Source of the DNA: Lachnospiraceae bacterium
GTDB lineage: Bacteria > Bacillota > Clostridia > Lachnospirales > Lachnospiraceae
Assembly (NCBI GenBank): GCA_900763175.1
Contig: CAAFJI010000164.1
Span: forward strand, 1 to 19,593
Direction: 5' to 3'
Length of the DNA stretch: 19,593 nt
Under the pieces are notes generated by a model. It saw only the letters and a list, made by a program, of their open reading frames with translations. It did no database searches and was not told the DNA's origin. Shown piece by piece: positions 1 through 6,901 of this stretch (positions are counted from its first letter, which is position 1; each line of letters begins with the position of its first letter). The translations under genes were made by a program, and so were the position numbers.

Positions 1-42
1 ATTTCATATTTCACAAAATTCTCTCCTTACTAACCGACACGC

Positions 43-264
43 CTATTCCGTAAACGTATATCGCACAAAAGAACCTTTATTATCTCCTGTTACTATTACA
101 ATATCCCCGCTTTCATTGCGTGTAGATTCCAAAATCGGAAACCTTCCATTTTCTTTTACATAAGCCTCCGGACTGGCTGCTTCTGCTTCAATCAATGTTT
201 TTTTACTGTATTGTTCTCCACCACAGGGGTTTATATCCTCAATAAAAATCTCATACTCATGCAT
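43..264 (-). CDS. small hypothetical protein, 73 aa
   Basis: I do not recognise this protein. It is short and acidic, with no signal peptide or membrane segment. It begins MHEYEIFIED, has one Cys (followed by Gly-Gly) near residue 15, and a C-terminal half that looks like beta strands (GDIVIVTGD, SFVRYTFTE). The frame stays open to a TTG at 270, but that codon touches the ribosome-binding site. The ATG at 264 has AGGAGG eight bases upstream and is the better start. It is a single-gene unit with its own near-consensus promoter about 90 bp upstream. The strong Shine-Dalgarno and promoter make it a real gene; the function is unknown. Confidence 0.75.
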   Translation of the reverse strand: MHEYEIFIEDINPCGGEQYSKKTLIEAEAASPEAYVKENGRFPILESTRNESGDIVIVTGDNKGSFVRYTFTE

Positions 265-351
265 ATACAATCCCTCCTGAAATTAATTTTATAAAAACGA
301 GCAGTATCATAAGGTTCTTCTCCACATCAGTACACTACTCACTACAATTTT

Positions 352-380
352 ATTATAAAACTATTCCATTTTTAGTTCAA
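352..380 (-). promoter_or_regulatory. sigma-A promoter for the 73-aa gene
   Basis: On the minus strand this reads TTGAAC-N17-TATAAT: a perfect -10, a -35 with two mismatches, and a 17-bp spacer. Transcription would start near 345, leaving a leader of about 80 nt before the ATG at 264. Apart from this promoter and the repeat fragment at 511, I see nothing functional between 265 and 651. Confidence 0.7.
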
Positions 381-510
381 AAGCGGTTTTTACTAAAAAT
401 ACAGCTTCCATTTTAGTTATTATTACTATGCGTTTATTGCTTTATTTTCAGTCCGGTTGCGCAGATCATCCCCCATTTTCCTCCAATTAGCATATCCGGA
501 AACAAGTCCT

Positions 511-549
511 AGAGCGTGTTTGAAAAAGGCTTTCTGCAAGATGCTCGTT
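511..549 (+). repeat. left-end fragment of intergenic repeat family B
   Basis: Positions 511-543 match the left terminus of the intact element at 19084-19245 in 30 of 33 positions; both contain GCTTTCTGCAAGATG. Similarity fades after about 549 and no right half follows, so this is a decayed or partial copy. It lies downstream of the nadA stop, in the gap between two minus-strand genes. No clear intrinsic terminator for nadA is visible in this gap. Confidence 0.7.
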
Positions 550-651
550 TCACTGTTTTTTTATTATATGCTATCATTCAAACAGTTTACAAGAACAAGA
601 CCTTTTATAGTAAAAATTGATAGAAATACAGTACAGATATCCACTACACCA

Positions 652-1572
652 TCATTCCCCCAGCGTCAGCATCGTATCAATGCATTTTTTCGCCTTTACA
701 CGCACATCATCGTCCAGGACGATTTCTTCCCCGCCTTGTCCACGGACGCAATTATATACATCCATCAGGGTTGTCAGCTTCATGTTATGGCATACGCAGT
801 CTTTTGACAGCGGGTAGAATTTCTTATCCGGACATTCAAATTGAAGGTGCTGAACAATGCTGTTTTCTGTTCCGATGATAAATTCTTTTTCTGAACTTTC
901 CTTGGCAAATTTCATGATGCCTGTGGTGCTTCCAATATAATCTGCCATCTGGGAAACCTCATACAGGCACTCTGGATGAACCAGAAGCTTTGCCCCTGGA
1001 TGAAGGGCCTTGGCTTTTTTCACATCTCTCACAGACATTCTCAGGTGAGTTGGACATCCTCCGTGAACAAACTTAAATGTTTTTTCCGGAACCTGTTTCT
1101 CCACCCAGGCACCCAGATTACAGTCCGGGATAAATAAAATCTTATCGTTAGCAATATTTTTCACAATTTTCACTGCGGAAGAAGAGGTGACACACACATC
1201 GCAGATGGTCTTCAATTCCGATGTAGTGTTGATATATGCCACAACTGTATACTCCGGATTGGCCTCTTTCAACGCAGAAAGCATCTCCACATCCAGCTGC
1301 TCTGCCATTGGACATCCGGCGCCGCTATTTGACAGGTAAACAATTTTCTCCGGTGAAAGGATCTTCACTGTCTCTGCCATGAAACGCACTCCACACATCA
1401 GCACATTCTTCTGGGGTGCTGCCGCCGCCTGCTGGCTAAGCCCATAAGAATCTCCCGTATAATCTGCAATCTCCAGAATCTCCTGACCCTGATAGGCATG
1501 AGCCAGAATGCAAATATCTTTTTCCTTTTTCAGACGCAGAATCTCATCCTGCAGTTCTCTTGTAGTCATCAT
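652..1572 (-). CDS. nadA: quinolinate synthase NadA
   Basis: NadA is the cytoplasmic [4Fe-4S] enzyme that condenses iminoaspartate (from NadB) with dihydroxyacetone phosphate to give quinolinate. The 306-aa length is normal for the short form. Diagnostic stretches include ILAHAYQ (23-28), CGVRFMAETVKIL (60-72), SNSGAGCPMA (81-90), VHPECLYEV (198-206) and GTENSIVQHL (234-243). The cluster ligands are probably Cys87, Cys173 (GGCPTH) and Cys261 (CHNMK; Cys259 is adjacent), spaced about 86 residues apart as in other NadA proteins. The first of two adjacent ATGs, at 1572, has AGGAGA eight bases upstream. It is transcribed away from nadB-nadC-niaR, from a consensus promoter beside the shared palindrome. 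Placing nadA divergent from nadBC rather than first in one operon is a mild oddity. Confidence 0.97.
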   Translation of the reverse strand: MMTTRELQDEILRLKKEKDICILAHAYQGQEILEIADYTGDSYGLSQQAAAAPQKNVLMCGVRFMAETVKILSPEKIVYLSNSGAGCPMAEQLDVEMLSALKEANPEYTVVAYINTTSELKTICDVCVTSSSAVKIVKNIANDKILFIPDCNLGAWVEKQVPEKTFKFVHGGCPTHLRMSVRDVKKAKALHPGAKLLVHPECLYEVSQMADYIGSTTGIMKFAKESSEKEFIIGTENSIVQHLQFECPDKKFYPLSKDCVCHNMKLTTLMDVYNCVRGQGGEEIVLDDDVRVKAKKCIDTMLTLGE

Positions 1573-1679
1573 TATTATTTTCTCCTGTTTCTCTGCCGCC
1601 AGCGAACCTTCCCAAAATCTGCACTCCCTTGTAAAACGAAAGCTTCTGCCTGAATTCTGGCTGCGAACATTTTCTTTGC

Positions 1680-1708
1680 ATTATATGCCACCATAGCTTC
1701 ACTGTCAA
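1680..1708 (-). promoter_or_regulatory. consensus sigma-A promoter for nadA
   Basis: The minus strand reads TTGACA-N17-TATAAT, a perfect match to the vegetative consensus, which would give strong expression unless repressed. The start point would be near 1673, with a leader of about 100 nt. The -35 box ends five bases from the inverted repeat at 1713-1746, so a bound repressor could block polymerase. Confidence 0.85.
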
Positions 1709-1712
1709 CAAA

Positions 1713-1746
1713 AAACTTTACACATATCTTGTCAACTGTAAAGTTT
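1713..1746. promoter_or_regulatory. 10+10 bp inverted repeat, candidate NiaR operator
   Basis: AAACTTTACA (1713-1722) and TGTAAAGTTT (1737-1746) are perfect reverse complements separated by 14 bp. The repeat sits between the divergent nadA and nadB promoters: its right arm lies in the nadB spacer and its left arm abuts the nadA -35 box. With niaR encoded at the end of the nadBC operon, this is the obvious operator for a niacin-responsive repressor. Assignment to NiaR is inference from position; the symmetry is seen directly. Confidence 0.75.
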
Positions 1747-1757
1747 AGTGTTATACT
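1729..1757 (+). promoter_or_regulatory. sigma-A promoter for nadB-nadC-niaR
   Basis: Reads TTGTCA-N17-TATACT, one mismatch in each hexamer with an ideal spacer. It overlaps the right arm of the inverted repeat, consistent with repression. The start would be near 1764, giving a leader of about 109 nt before nadB. Confidence 0.75.
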
Positions 1758-1872
1758 ACAGAACATATTTGCAGCAACCAAAGGTGCCGGGAAAATCCCA
1801 AAGACAGTATGGTCTGTCTGAAAGCTTTTCCATGACATCCTGATTTACAAACAAGGAAAAGGAATAAAACCA

Positions 1873-3213
1873 ATGAACACAGATATCCTCATTGCAGGAA
1901 GCGGCTGCTCCGGTCTTTACTGTGCCCTGCAGCTTCCAAGAGACAAAAAGATTACCATTATCACCAAGGCAGACCTGACCAGCAACGATTCTTACCTGGC
2001 CCAGGGCGGTATGTGTATGCTGAAAGAGCCATCTGATTATGAAAGCTTTTTTGAAGACACATTGAAAGCCGGTCACTATGAAAATGACAGAGAATCCGTA
2101 GAAATCATGATTAAAACCTCCCCAGAGGTGGTAAAAGACCTTCTTTCCTACGGCGCCCGTTTTGAAAAAAATCCAGACGGCTCTTTGTGTTATACCAGAG
2201 AAGGTGCCCATTCTACCAACCGCATTATTTTCCATGAGGATGTTACCGGAAAAGAGATTACCAGCACCCTTCTCCATGAGGTACAGAAGCTTCCCAACGT
2301 AGAACTTTTGGAATATACCACTATGGTAGATATTCTGGAAAAGGATAACCACTGCTACGGCGCCGTTATCCGTCGTCCTGACGGTGAAATCCAGACCATT
2401 ACCGCCACTTATACAGTTATGGCCAGCGGCGGTGTAGGCGGTCTTTACAGACATTCCACCAATTTTCGCCACCTTACCGGAGATTCCCTTGCCATTGCCC
2501 GTAAGCATAACATTGAGCTGAAAAATCCGGACTATGTGCAGATCCATCCCACTACCTTTTACACCAAACACCCAGAGGACCGCAGCTTTCTTATTTCCGA
2601 ATCTGTCCGCGGCGAGGGTGCAAAGCTTTATGACAGCCATATGAACCGTTTTGTAGACGAGCTGCTGCCCCGTGACCTTCTTTCTGAGAAAATTCATGAA
2701 CAAATGGCAAAAGACGGCACAGATTTCGTGTGGGAAGATCTTCGCCCTATTCCGGCAGAAACTCTTCGCCACCATTTTCCCAATATTGTGGAACATTGCA
2801 GGGAAATGGGGTATGATGTTTTCAAAGAATGCATCCCCGTTGTCCCGGCACAACATTATTTCATGGGTGGCATAAAGGTAAACCATCAGAGCCGTTCCTC
2901 CATGGATAACCTTTATGTGGTAGGAGAAGCTGCCTGCAACGGTGTACACGGAAAGAACCGTCTCGCCAGCAATTCTCTCCTGGAAAGCCTTGTTTTCGCA
3001 AAACGGGCGGCACAGGAAATGAGCCGTGAGGAGCTTTCTGCTGAAACTCCTGATACAGCGGCCACACAGATAGCAGATGAACTGGCCACTCATACAGATT
3101 TCCACCAGTACAAGGATTCACAGGCCCTTGCAGCTGCCTATCATCACCTTGCCACGGAAGCGATTACCCTTGGCCAGAATACAGAGAACAGAAAGGAGTT
3201 TTTATATGTTTGA
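1873..3213 (+). CDS. nadB: L-aspartate oxidase NadB (short form)
   Basis: This FAD flavoprotein oxidises L-aspartate to iminoaspartate, the substrate of NadA. The dinucleotide-binding motif GSGCSG is at residues 9-14, followed by SNDSYLAQGGM (37-47), typical of NadB. Expected active-site positions are present: Glu110, His225 (HPTTF), Arg267 (PRDL), His328 (HYFMGG) and Arg363 (NRLASNSLLES). At 446 aa it is shorter than the roughly 530-aa proteobacterial enzyme. The usual C-terminal helical domain is reduced, giving a short form I believe is common in Clostridia. The ATG at 1873 has AAAAGGA nine bases upstream. The stop overlaps the nadC start by 8 bp, so the two are probably translationally coupled. 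A long minus-strand reading frame across this gene is a shadow. Confidence 0.96.
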   Translation: MNTDILIAGSGCSGLYCALQLPRDKKITIITKADLTSNDSYLAQGGMCMLKEPSDYESFFEDTLKAGHYENDRESVEIMIKTSPEVVKDLLSYGARFEKNPDGSLCYTREGAHSTNRIIFHEDVTGKEITSTLLHEVQKLPNVELLEYTTMVDILEKDNHCYGAVIRRPDGEIQTITATYTVMASGGVGGLYRHSTNFRHLTGDSLAIARKHNIELKNPDYVQIHPTTFYTKHPEDRSFLISESVRGEGAKLYDSHMNRFVDELLPRDLLSEKIHEQMAKDGTDFVWEDLRPIPAETLRHHFPNIVEHCREMGYDVFKECIPVVPAQHYFMGGIKVNHQSRSSMDNLYVVGEAACNGVHGKNRLASNSLLESLVFAKRAAQEMSREELSAETPDTAATQIADELATHTDFHQYKDSQALAAAYHHLATEAITLGQNTENRKEFLYV

Positions 3214-4066
3214 TCAGGTTACTCTTGGGTTAAATGCCGACCCATTTATTTTAAGCGCATTAAAAGAAGATATTACAAGTGAGGATGTTTCCACCAACAG
3301 CGTGATGCCAGAGTCAAAAGCAGGCGTGGTTGACCTTATCTGTAAGGAAGATGGAATCATCTGCGGGCTTCAGATTTTTGAACGTGTTTTTACCCTTCTG
3401 GACCCTTCCACAAAAGCTGAATTTTATGTAAGAGACGGAGATTCCGTGAAAAACAAGCAGCTTATCGGAAAAATTTACGGGGATATCCGTGTACTTCTTT
3501 GCGGTGAGCGCACTGCTTTAAATTATCTGCAGAGAATGAGTGGAATTGCCACTTACACCAGCCAGGTTGCAGCCCTTCTTTCCGGCACAGGCATTAAGCT
3601 TCTTGATACAAGAAAAACATCTCCCAACAACCGTATTTTTGAAAAATATTCTGTCCGTATCGGCGGTGGAAACAATCACCGCTACAATCTTTCCGATGGA
3701 GTTCTTCTGAAAGATAACCATATCGGAGCTGCGGGAGGTGTGAAGGAAGCTATTTCCATGGCAAAGGCCTATGCCCCATTTGTACGTAAGATTGAAATAG
3801 AGGTGGAAAATCTTGATATGGTAAAGGAGGCTGTTGAGGCCGGTGCTGACATTATCATGCTGGATAATATGTCCACAGAACAGCTGAAGGAAGCCATTGA
3901 TTATATTAACGGCCGTGCTGAAATTGAGGTTTCCGGAAATGTTACAAAAGAAAACATTGCCAGACTTACCGGTTTAGGTGTAAATTATGTATCAAGCGGA
4001 GCACTTACACATTCCGCTCCTATTATGGACCTGTCCATGAAAAATCTTCATCCTGTGGAAGCGTAG
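3206..4066 (+). CDS. nadC: nicotinate-nucleotide pyrophosphorylase NadC
   Basis: Quinolinate phosphoribosyltransferase converts quinolinate and PRPP to nicotinate mononucleotide, CO2 and pyrophosphate, completing the de novo pyridine-ring pathway. The protein is 286 aa, normal for the family. Landmarks are EDITSEDVST near the N terminus, GERTALNYLQRMSGIAT, LLDTRKTSP with the substrate-binding Arg/Lys pair, GGGNNHRYNLSDGVLLKDNH, EIEVEN, and the C-terminal barrel strands MLDNMS and EVSGNV. The frame extends upstream inside nadB, but the ATG at 3206 (MFDQVT) follows AAAGGAG by about seven bases and matches the family N terminus. It overlaps the last 8 bp of nadB and lies 91 bp before niaR in the same operon. 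Confidence 0.97.
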   Translation: MFDQVTLGLNADPFILSALKEDITSEDVSTNSVMPESKAGVVDLICKEDGIICGLQIFERVFTLLDPSTKAEFYVRDGDSVKNKQLIGKIYGDIRVLLCGERTALNYLQRMSGIATYTSQVAALLSGTGIKLLDTRKTSPNNRIFEKYSVRIGGGNNHRYNLSDGVLLKDNHIGAAGGVKEAISMAKAYAPFVRKIEIEVENLDMVKEAVEAGADIIMLDNMSTEQLKEAIDYINGRAEIEVSGNVTKENIARLTGLGVNYVSSGALTHSAPIMDLSMKNLHPVEA

Positions 4067-4157
4067 AGCTTCAGCCGGAGCGTTATGGTTCACGCACTTT
4101 AGATTTTCCCTCCGGGCAGACCATATTCCATTATAACAGCAGACAGGAGATGAACCT

Positions 4158-4706
4158 ATGAAGGGTGAAGAAAGAAGAAATCAACTTTTAAATATTTTGG
4201 CATCCAGCAATGTACCTGTTCCCGGTAGCGCTTTATCCCGTGAACTGAATGTCAGCCGTCAGATCATTGTACAGGATATCTCTCTTCTGCGTGCCAACGG
4301 TGCTGTTATCTATTCTACCAACAAGGGCTATCTGCTCCAGGAGGAAAAAAAGCATTCAAGGGTTTTTAAGGTTTTTCACTCTGATGAACAGGTAGAGGAA
4401 GAATTATCTGCTATTGTAGATGCGGGAGGCCAGATTCGTGATGTTTTCGTATATCACAAGGTCTACGGTGTTATCAAGGCTGACATGAATATTAAATCCC
4501 GCCGCGACATTCGTACCTATATGGAAGAAATCAGCACTGGGAAATCCAGCCTTCTGAAAAATGTAACCTCTGGCTATCATTACCACACCATAGATGCCGA
4601 AAGCGAGGAGATCCTGAATGCTATTCAGGAGGAGCTTGCGCAAAAAGGCCTTCTTGCCAAACTGCAGGACTATGAACCGGTAGATTTCTGGGGCGGTCAG
4701 GACTAA
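4158..4706 (+). CDS. niaR: NiaR-type niacin-responsive transcriptional repressor
   Basis: An N-terminal winged helix-turn-helix of the HTH_11 type (about residues 5-60, recognition helix around SRQIIVQDISLLRANG) is followed by a 3H domain named for its conserved histidines. His74, Glu82, His141 and His143 have the same spacing as the metal ligands reported for the Thermotoga maritima homologue (79, 87, 146, 148). NiaR proteins sense nicotinate or nicotinamide and repress NAD synthesis and niacin uptake genes. As the third gene after nadB-nadC, it would also control its own level through the operator at 1713-1746. The start has AGGAG about eight bases upstream. Homologues are also called YrxA or plain 'HTH and 3H domain' proteins. 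Family assignment is firm; ligand and operator are inferred. Confidence 0.92.
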   Translation: MKGEERRNQLLNILASSNVPVPGSALSRELNVSRQIIVQDISLLRANGAVIYSTNKGYLLQEEKKHSRVFKVFHSDEQVEEELSAIVDAGGQIRDVFVYHKVYGVIKADMNIKSRRDIRTYMEEISTGKSSLLKNVTSGYHYHTIDAESEEILNAIQEELAQKGLLAKLQDYEPVDFWGGQD

Positions 4707-4717
4707 ATGACAATCGG

Positions 4718-4772
4718 ATTCGTGCCCGTTTGCCCGCAAATAAGACAGGACGATTGCAGGAATGACTTTTAG
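4718..4772 (+). repeat. right-end fragment of intergenic repeat family B
   Basis: ATTGCAGGAATGACTTTT (4753-4770) matches the right terminus of the intact element at 19215-19232 in 17 of 18 positions, and the preceding 35 bp are loosely similar to its right half. The left half is missing. It begins just after the niaR stop. A second short end-like stretch, AGAGTGTGTTTGAAA, lies at 4818-4832 before the carboxypeptidase gene, so 4718-4832 may be a rearranged copy. Confidence 0.6.
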
Positions 4773-4873
4773 GCTAAAAAACGAATATTCCCCTTTCTCT
4801 TTACATAATATGAAGTTAGAGTGTGTTTGAAAGATTCTGATTTATTGATGGCTGTAAGAGAAGGGGGATTTTT

Positions 4874-5431
4874 ATGCAAAATATCTACACTAGGCTGATT
4901 AATGAAAAACATCCGCTTCCATCTGACTATATTCCTGAAAATCTAATCGATGCAGGAATCCCTTTTCACGCCCATCCAGATGACTCCAAACGGCTTCTGG
5001 AAAAAAATGCGGCTCGTGCGGCCCTTTGTCTTGTAAATGCAGCTTGTCAGCAAGGACTATGTCTTTATGGGATTTCCGGATACCGCTCCTATCAGCGGCA
5101 GGCTGAGCTCTATACCGGCAGCCCTTATGTTGCCGCTCCCGGAACCAGCGAACATCAAAGCGGTCTTGCCCTGGACCTCTCCTGTCCTGCAGTTCATATG
5201 CAGCTGATCCCGGAATTTGCCCATACAAAAGAAGGCAAATGGATCGCAAGAAATGCCTCTCTTTTCGGATTTATCCTCCGATATCCCTTAAATAAAGAAT
5301 CTGTCACCGGCGTTCCCTACGAGCCCTGGCACATCCGCTATGTAACCAAGGAACTCTCCGGCTATCTCACTCTCACAGGACTTACATTAGAAGAATATCT
5401 GGATTTCTCCATAAAAAAAGTCAATGTATAA
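4874..5431 (+). CDS. VanY-family D-alanyl-D-alanine carboxypeptidase-like protein
   Basis: VanY-type (peptidase M15B) enzymes are zinc carboxypeptidases that remove the terminal D-Ala from peptidoglycan stem peptides. The signature is complete: SGYRSYQRQ (68-75), SEHQSGLALDL with zinc ligands His94 and Asp101, and EPWHIRY with catalytic Glu150 and ligand His153. The end, LTGLTLEEYL, is also typical. The protein is 185 aa with no signal peptide or membrane anchor, whereas most relatives are exported or lipid-anchored. Either it acts inside the cell or mother cell, or it leaves by another route. The start has AAGGGGGA upstream. It lies directly before spoVT, and the last bases of the gene overlap the sigma-G-like promoter. 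It is unlikely to be a resistance gene, because no van regulators or ligases are nearby. Confidence 0.9.
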   Translation: MQNIYTRLINEKHPLPSDYIPENLIDAGIPFHAHPDDSKRLLEKNAARAALCLVNAACQQGLCLYGISGYRSYQRQAELYTGSPYVAAPGTSEHQSGLALDLSCPAVHMQLIPEFAHTKEGKWIARNASLFGFILRYPLNKESVTGVPYEPWHIRYVTKELSGYLTLTGLTLEEYLDFSIKKVNV

Positions 5432-5454
5432 TTCCTCCTGATTTCCACATACTA
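5426..5454 (+). promoter_or_regulatory. sigma-G-like (forespore) promoter for spoVT
   Basis: GTATA (5426-5430), a 17-bp spacer and CATACTA (5448-5454) match the sigma-G consensus GHATR and CATNHTA from Bacillus subtilis. No comparable vegetative promoter is seen in this 76-bp gap. spoVT is a known sigma-G regulon member in Bacillus, which supports the call. The -35 element overlaps the 3' end of the carboxypeptidase gene. Confidence 0.65.
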
Positions 5455-5507
5455 TCCATACGAAACAAAATATGGAAGGACATGAAAGAAACAGGAGGAA
5501 CAGATAA

Positions 5508-6056
5508 ATGAAGGCAACGGGAATCGTAAGAAGAATCGATGACCTGGGTCGGGTTGTTATTCCGAAAGAAATACGCCGGACTCTGCGTATAAAAGAAGGA
5601 ACTCCGCTGGAAATTTTTACGGATAGAGAAGGAGAAATTATTTTAAAAAAATATTCTCCAATTGGAGAGCTGAGTGTTTTCGCTAAGGAGTATGCAGAAT
5701 CTCTTTCTCAGTCCACAGGAATGCTTTCCTGCATTACGGATCATGACCAGGTGGTTGCCGCTGCAGGACCCGGAAGTAAAGATTTTATTGGAAAAACGAT
5801 CAGCCAGCAGCTGGAAGGTACCATTAACAACCGTGAAGGCAAATGCCTGAATCCCAGGGACCGTGGCAAGATCCCAGTTGTGGACGAGCAGCCTGACCCT
5901 CTTTGTTCCCAGGTAATCCAGCCTATTATTTCAGCTGGAGATGCTATTGGAAGTGTGATTCTCATGGGAAAAACAGACAAAGACACAATGGGTGCCAGTG
6001 AAACCCTGCTTGCCAAAACTGCTGCCGGTTTTCTGGGAAGACAGATGGAGCAATAA
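5508..6056 (+). CDS. spoVT: stage V sporulation protein T, forespore transition regulator
   Basis: SpoVT is a DNA-binding regulator that adjusts late forespore (sigma-G) gene expression, needed for proper spore maturation and germination. The N-terminal AbrB-type swapped-hairpin domain (about 1-50) begins MKATGIVRRIDDLGRVVIPKEIRR, nearly invariant in the family. The rest (about 55-180) is the GAF-like domain. The 182-aa length matches Bacillus SpoVT (178 aa); plain AbrB proteins are about half as long and lack the GAF domain. AGGAGGA lies eight bases before the ATG. It appears monocistronic, with a sigma-G-like promoter upstream and a strong terminator downstream. Confidence 0.96.
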   Translation: MKATGIVRRIDDLGRVVIPKEIRRTLRIKEGTPLEIFTDREGEIILKKYSPIGELSVFAKEYAESLSQSTGMLSCITDHDQVVAAAGPGSKDFIGKTISQQLEGTINNREGKCLNPRDRGKIPVVDEQPDPLCSQVIQPIISAGDAIGSVILMGKTDKDTMGASETLLAKTAAGFLGRQMEQ

Positions 6057-6062
6057 AATATA

Positions 6063-6114
6063 AAGCTGCTGTATTGATACACGCTCATTCTCCTCAATAC
6101 AGCAGCTTCTTTTT
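6063..6114. terminator. bidirectional intrinsic terminator after spoVT
   Basis: A perfect 15-bp stem (6063-6077 with 6094-6108; left arm AAGCTGCTGTATTGA) with a 16-nt loop is followed by CTTTTT on the plus strand. The convergent gene at 6118-6474 ends beside it. On the minus strand the stem is followed by a T-rich stretch, so it probably serves both genes. Confidence 0.85.
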
Positions 6115-6117
6115 AAC

Positions 6118-6474
6118 TCATTTACTTTCTTTTATCCTCTGTCTCTGCTTCGTAATATCATAATATTCATTGGAAAGAATCCCATGTTTTACCATTGCGT
6201 CAAAAACCACTTTCTGCGCCGGTGTCATAGTCATTCCAACTGTGGAATTGTAATCAGTTATCACACAGCCAGTTTTCTCGATCATCCAGAATAATGGAGA
6301 ATCATTTTCCGGAATCATCTTCCAGATTTCCTTCTCCGGATATGGCAGAAGCGTCATCAAAGTCTGAAGATGACCATCCTTTATCAACTGGTAATCTCCA
6401 TCCGGCAAAATAACACCGTCTGAAAAATTCTGAATCTCCTCCGCTTTTTGTAAAAGTTCTTCTGTTACTTTCAC
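6118..6474 (-). CDS. hypothetical protein, 118 aa
   Basis: I do not recognise a domain. The protein is soluble, with no signal peptide or membrane segment, and probably largely helical. It opens with a helix (MKVTEELLQKAEEIQNF), has an acidic centre (GVILPDGDYQLIKDGH), and near residues 78-95 has VGMTMTPAQKVVFDAMVKHG, then a basic end. The start is GTG at 6474 with GCAGGGGG nine bases upstream; no ATG fits better. An extended -10 promoter lies about 70 bp upstream. It converges on spoVT and shares its terminator. The ribosome-binding site, promoter and absence of a competing frame support a real gene. Confidence 0.7.
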   Translation of the reverse strand: MKVTEELLQKAEEIQNFSDGVILPDGDYQLIKDGHLQTLMTLLPYPEKEIWKMIPENDSPLFWMIEKTGCVITDYNSTVGMTMTPAQKVVFDAMVKHGILSNEYYDITKQRQRIKESK

Positions 6475-6545
6475 AACCAGTTACCCCCTGCAAATAATAT
6501 TCGCTACTCACAGCCAGCCGATACTCTCATCTGTCTGCTTTCCTC

Positions 6546-6554
6546 ATTATACCA
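6546..6554 (-). promoter_or_regulatory. extended -10 promoter for the 118-aa gene
   Basis: The minus strand reads TGG-TATAAT, a perfect -10 with an upstream TG extension. The -35 region is poor, as is common for extended -10 promoters. Transcription would start near 6539, about 65 nt before the GTG start. Confidence 0.5.
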
Positions 6555-6723
6555 TGCACCAGTCTGAAATTCCACTGCCTCTTCCCGTGACTGCCGTCCA
6601 CCAAATAACATTCCGTCAACTTTCAAGGGCTATGCTTCCGCTCCAAAAAAACAGCATTCCTACAGCCTTCCTCCGATTTCCACGTAAAGCAGACATTCGC
6701 AATCCGCTTCGCTACTTGCTCAT

Positions 6724-6751
6724 GAACGCAGTCGCTTTGCGATCTGCGTTC
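6724..6751. repeat. GC-rich hairpin in a 427-bp intergenic region
   Basis: GAACGCAG (6724-6731) pairs with CTGCGTTC (6744-6751), and inside it TCGC pairs with GCGA around a TTT loop, with one bulged T. The sequence just upstream (about 6697-6720, with CCGCTTCGCTACTTG) is also more GC-rich than its surroundings. No T-run follows, so it is not a standard terminator. It resembles a fragment of a REP-like intergenic repeat. Otherwise 6475-6901 contains only the two promoters listed; a 69-codon frame at 6554-6763 has no ribosome-binding site. Confidence 0.5.
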
Positions 6752-6800
6752 AAAATACTTTGATTATAAAATTTTCTCTGTAAAACTTTCTCAAAACCCC

Positions 6801-6828
6801 TTGCATTTTTTCAAAATCGTGATATAGT
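6801..6828 (+). promoter_or_regulatory. probable sigma-A promoter for the hemolysin III gene
   Basis: TTGCAT-N16-TATAGT, two mismatches in the -35 and one in the -10, about 73 bp before the ATG at 6902. It is moderate but the best candidate in the region. Confidence 0.5.
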
Positions 6829-6901
6829 TATCGCATACCTGTTGATGTAGTTTTTATAACTATGTGTAATAGTTTTATTTTCTTTACTTGGAGGTGTTGT
6901 T

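Noticed and set aside
457..817. Two plus-strand frames over the 3' end of nadA and the repeat fragment
   Set aside because: Both are opposite nadA or within the repeat remnant, with improbable composition and no translation signals.
1575..1838. 87-codon minus-strand frame upstream of nadA
   Set aside because: It overlaps both divergent promoters and the inverted repeat, has no good ribosome-binding site, and no recognisable product.
1756..3105. 449-codon open frame on the minus strand opposite nadB
   Set aside because: It is the antisense shadow of nadB, which has complete FAD and active-site motifs. The shadow protein is Cys/Phe/His-rich with no recognisable domain and no ribosome-binding site.
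4874..5431. A vancomycin-resistance vanY
   Set aside because: No vanR/vanS, vanH, van ligase or vanX nearby, and no export signal; family membership alone does not imply resistance.
6554..6763. 69-codon plus-strand frame before the hemolysin III gene
   Set aside because: No ribosome-binding site, composition unlike the neighbours, and it runs through the GC-rich hairpin.
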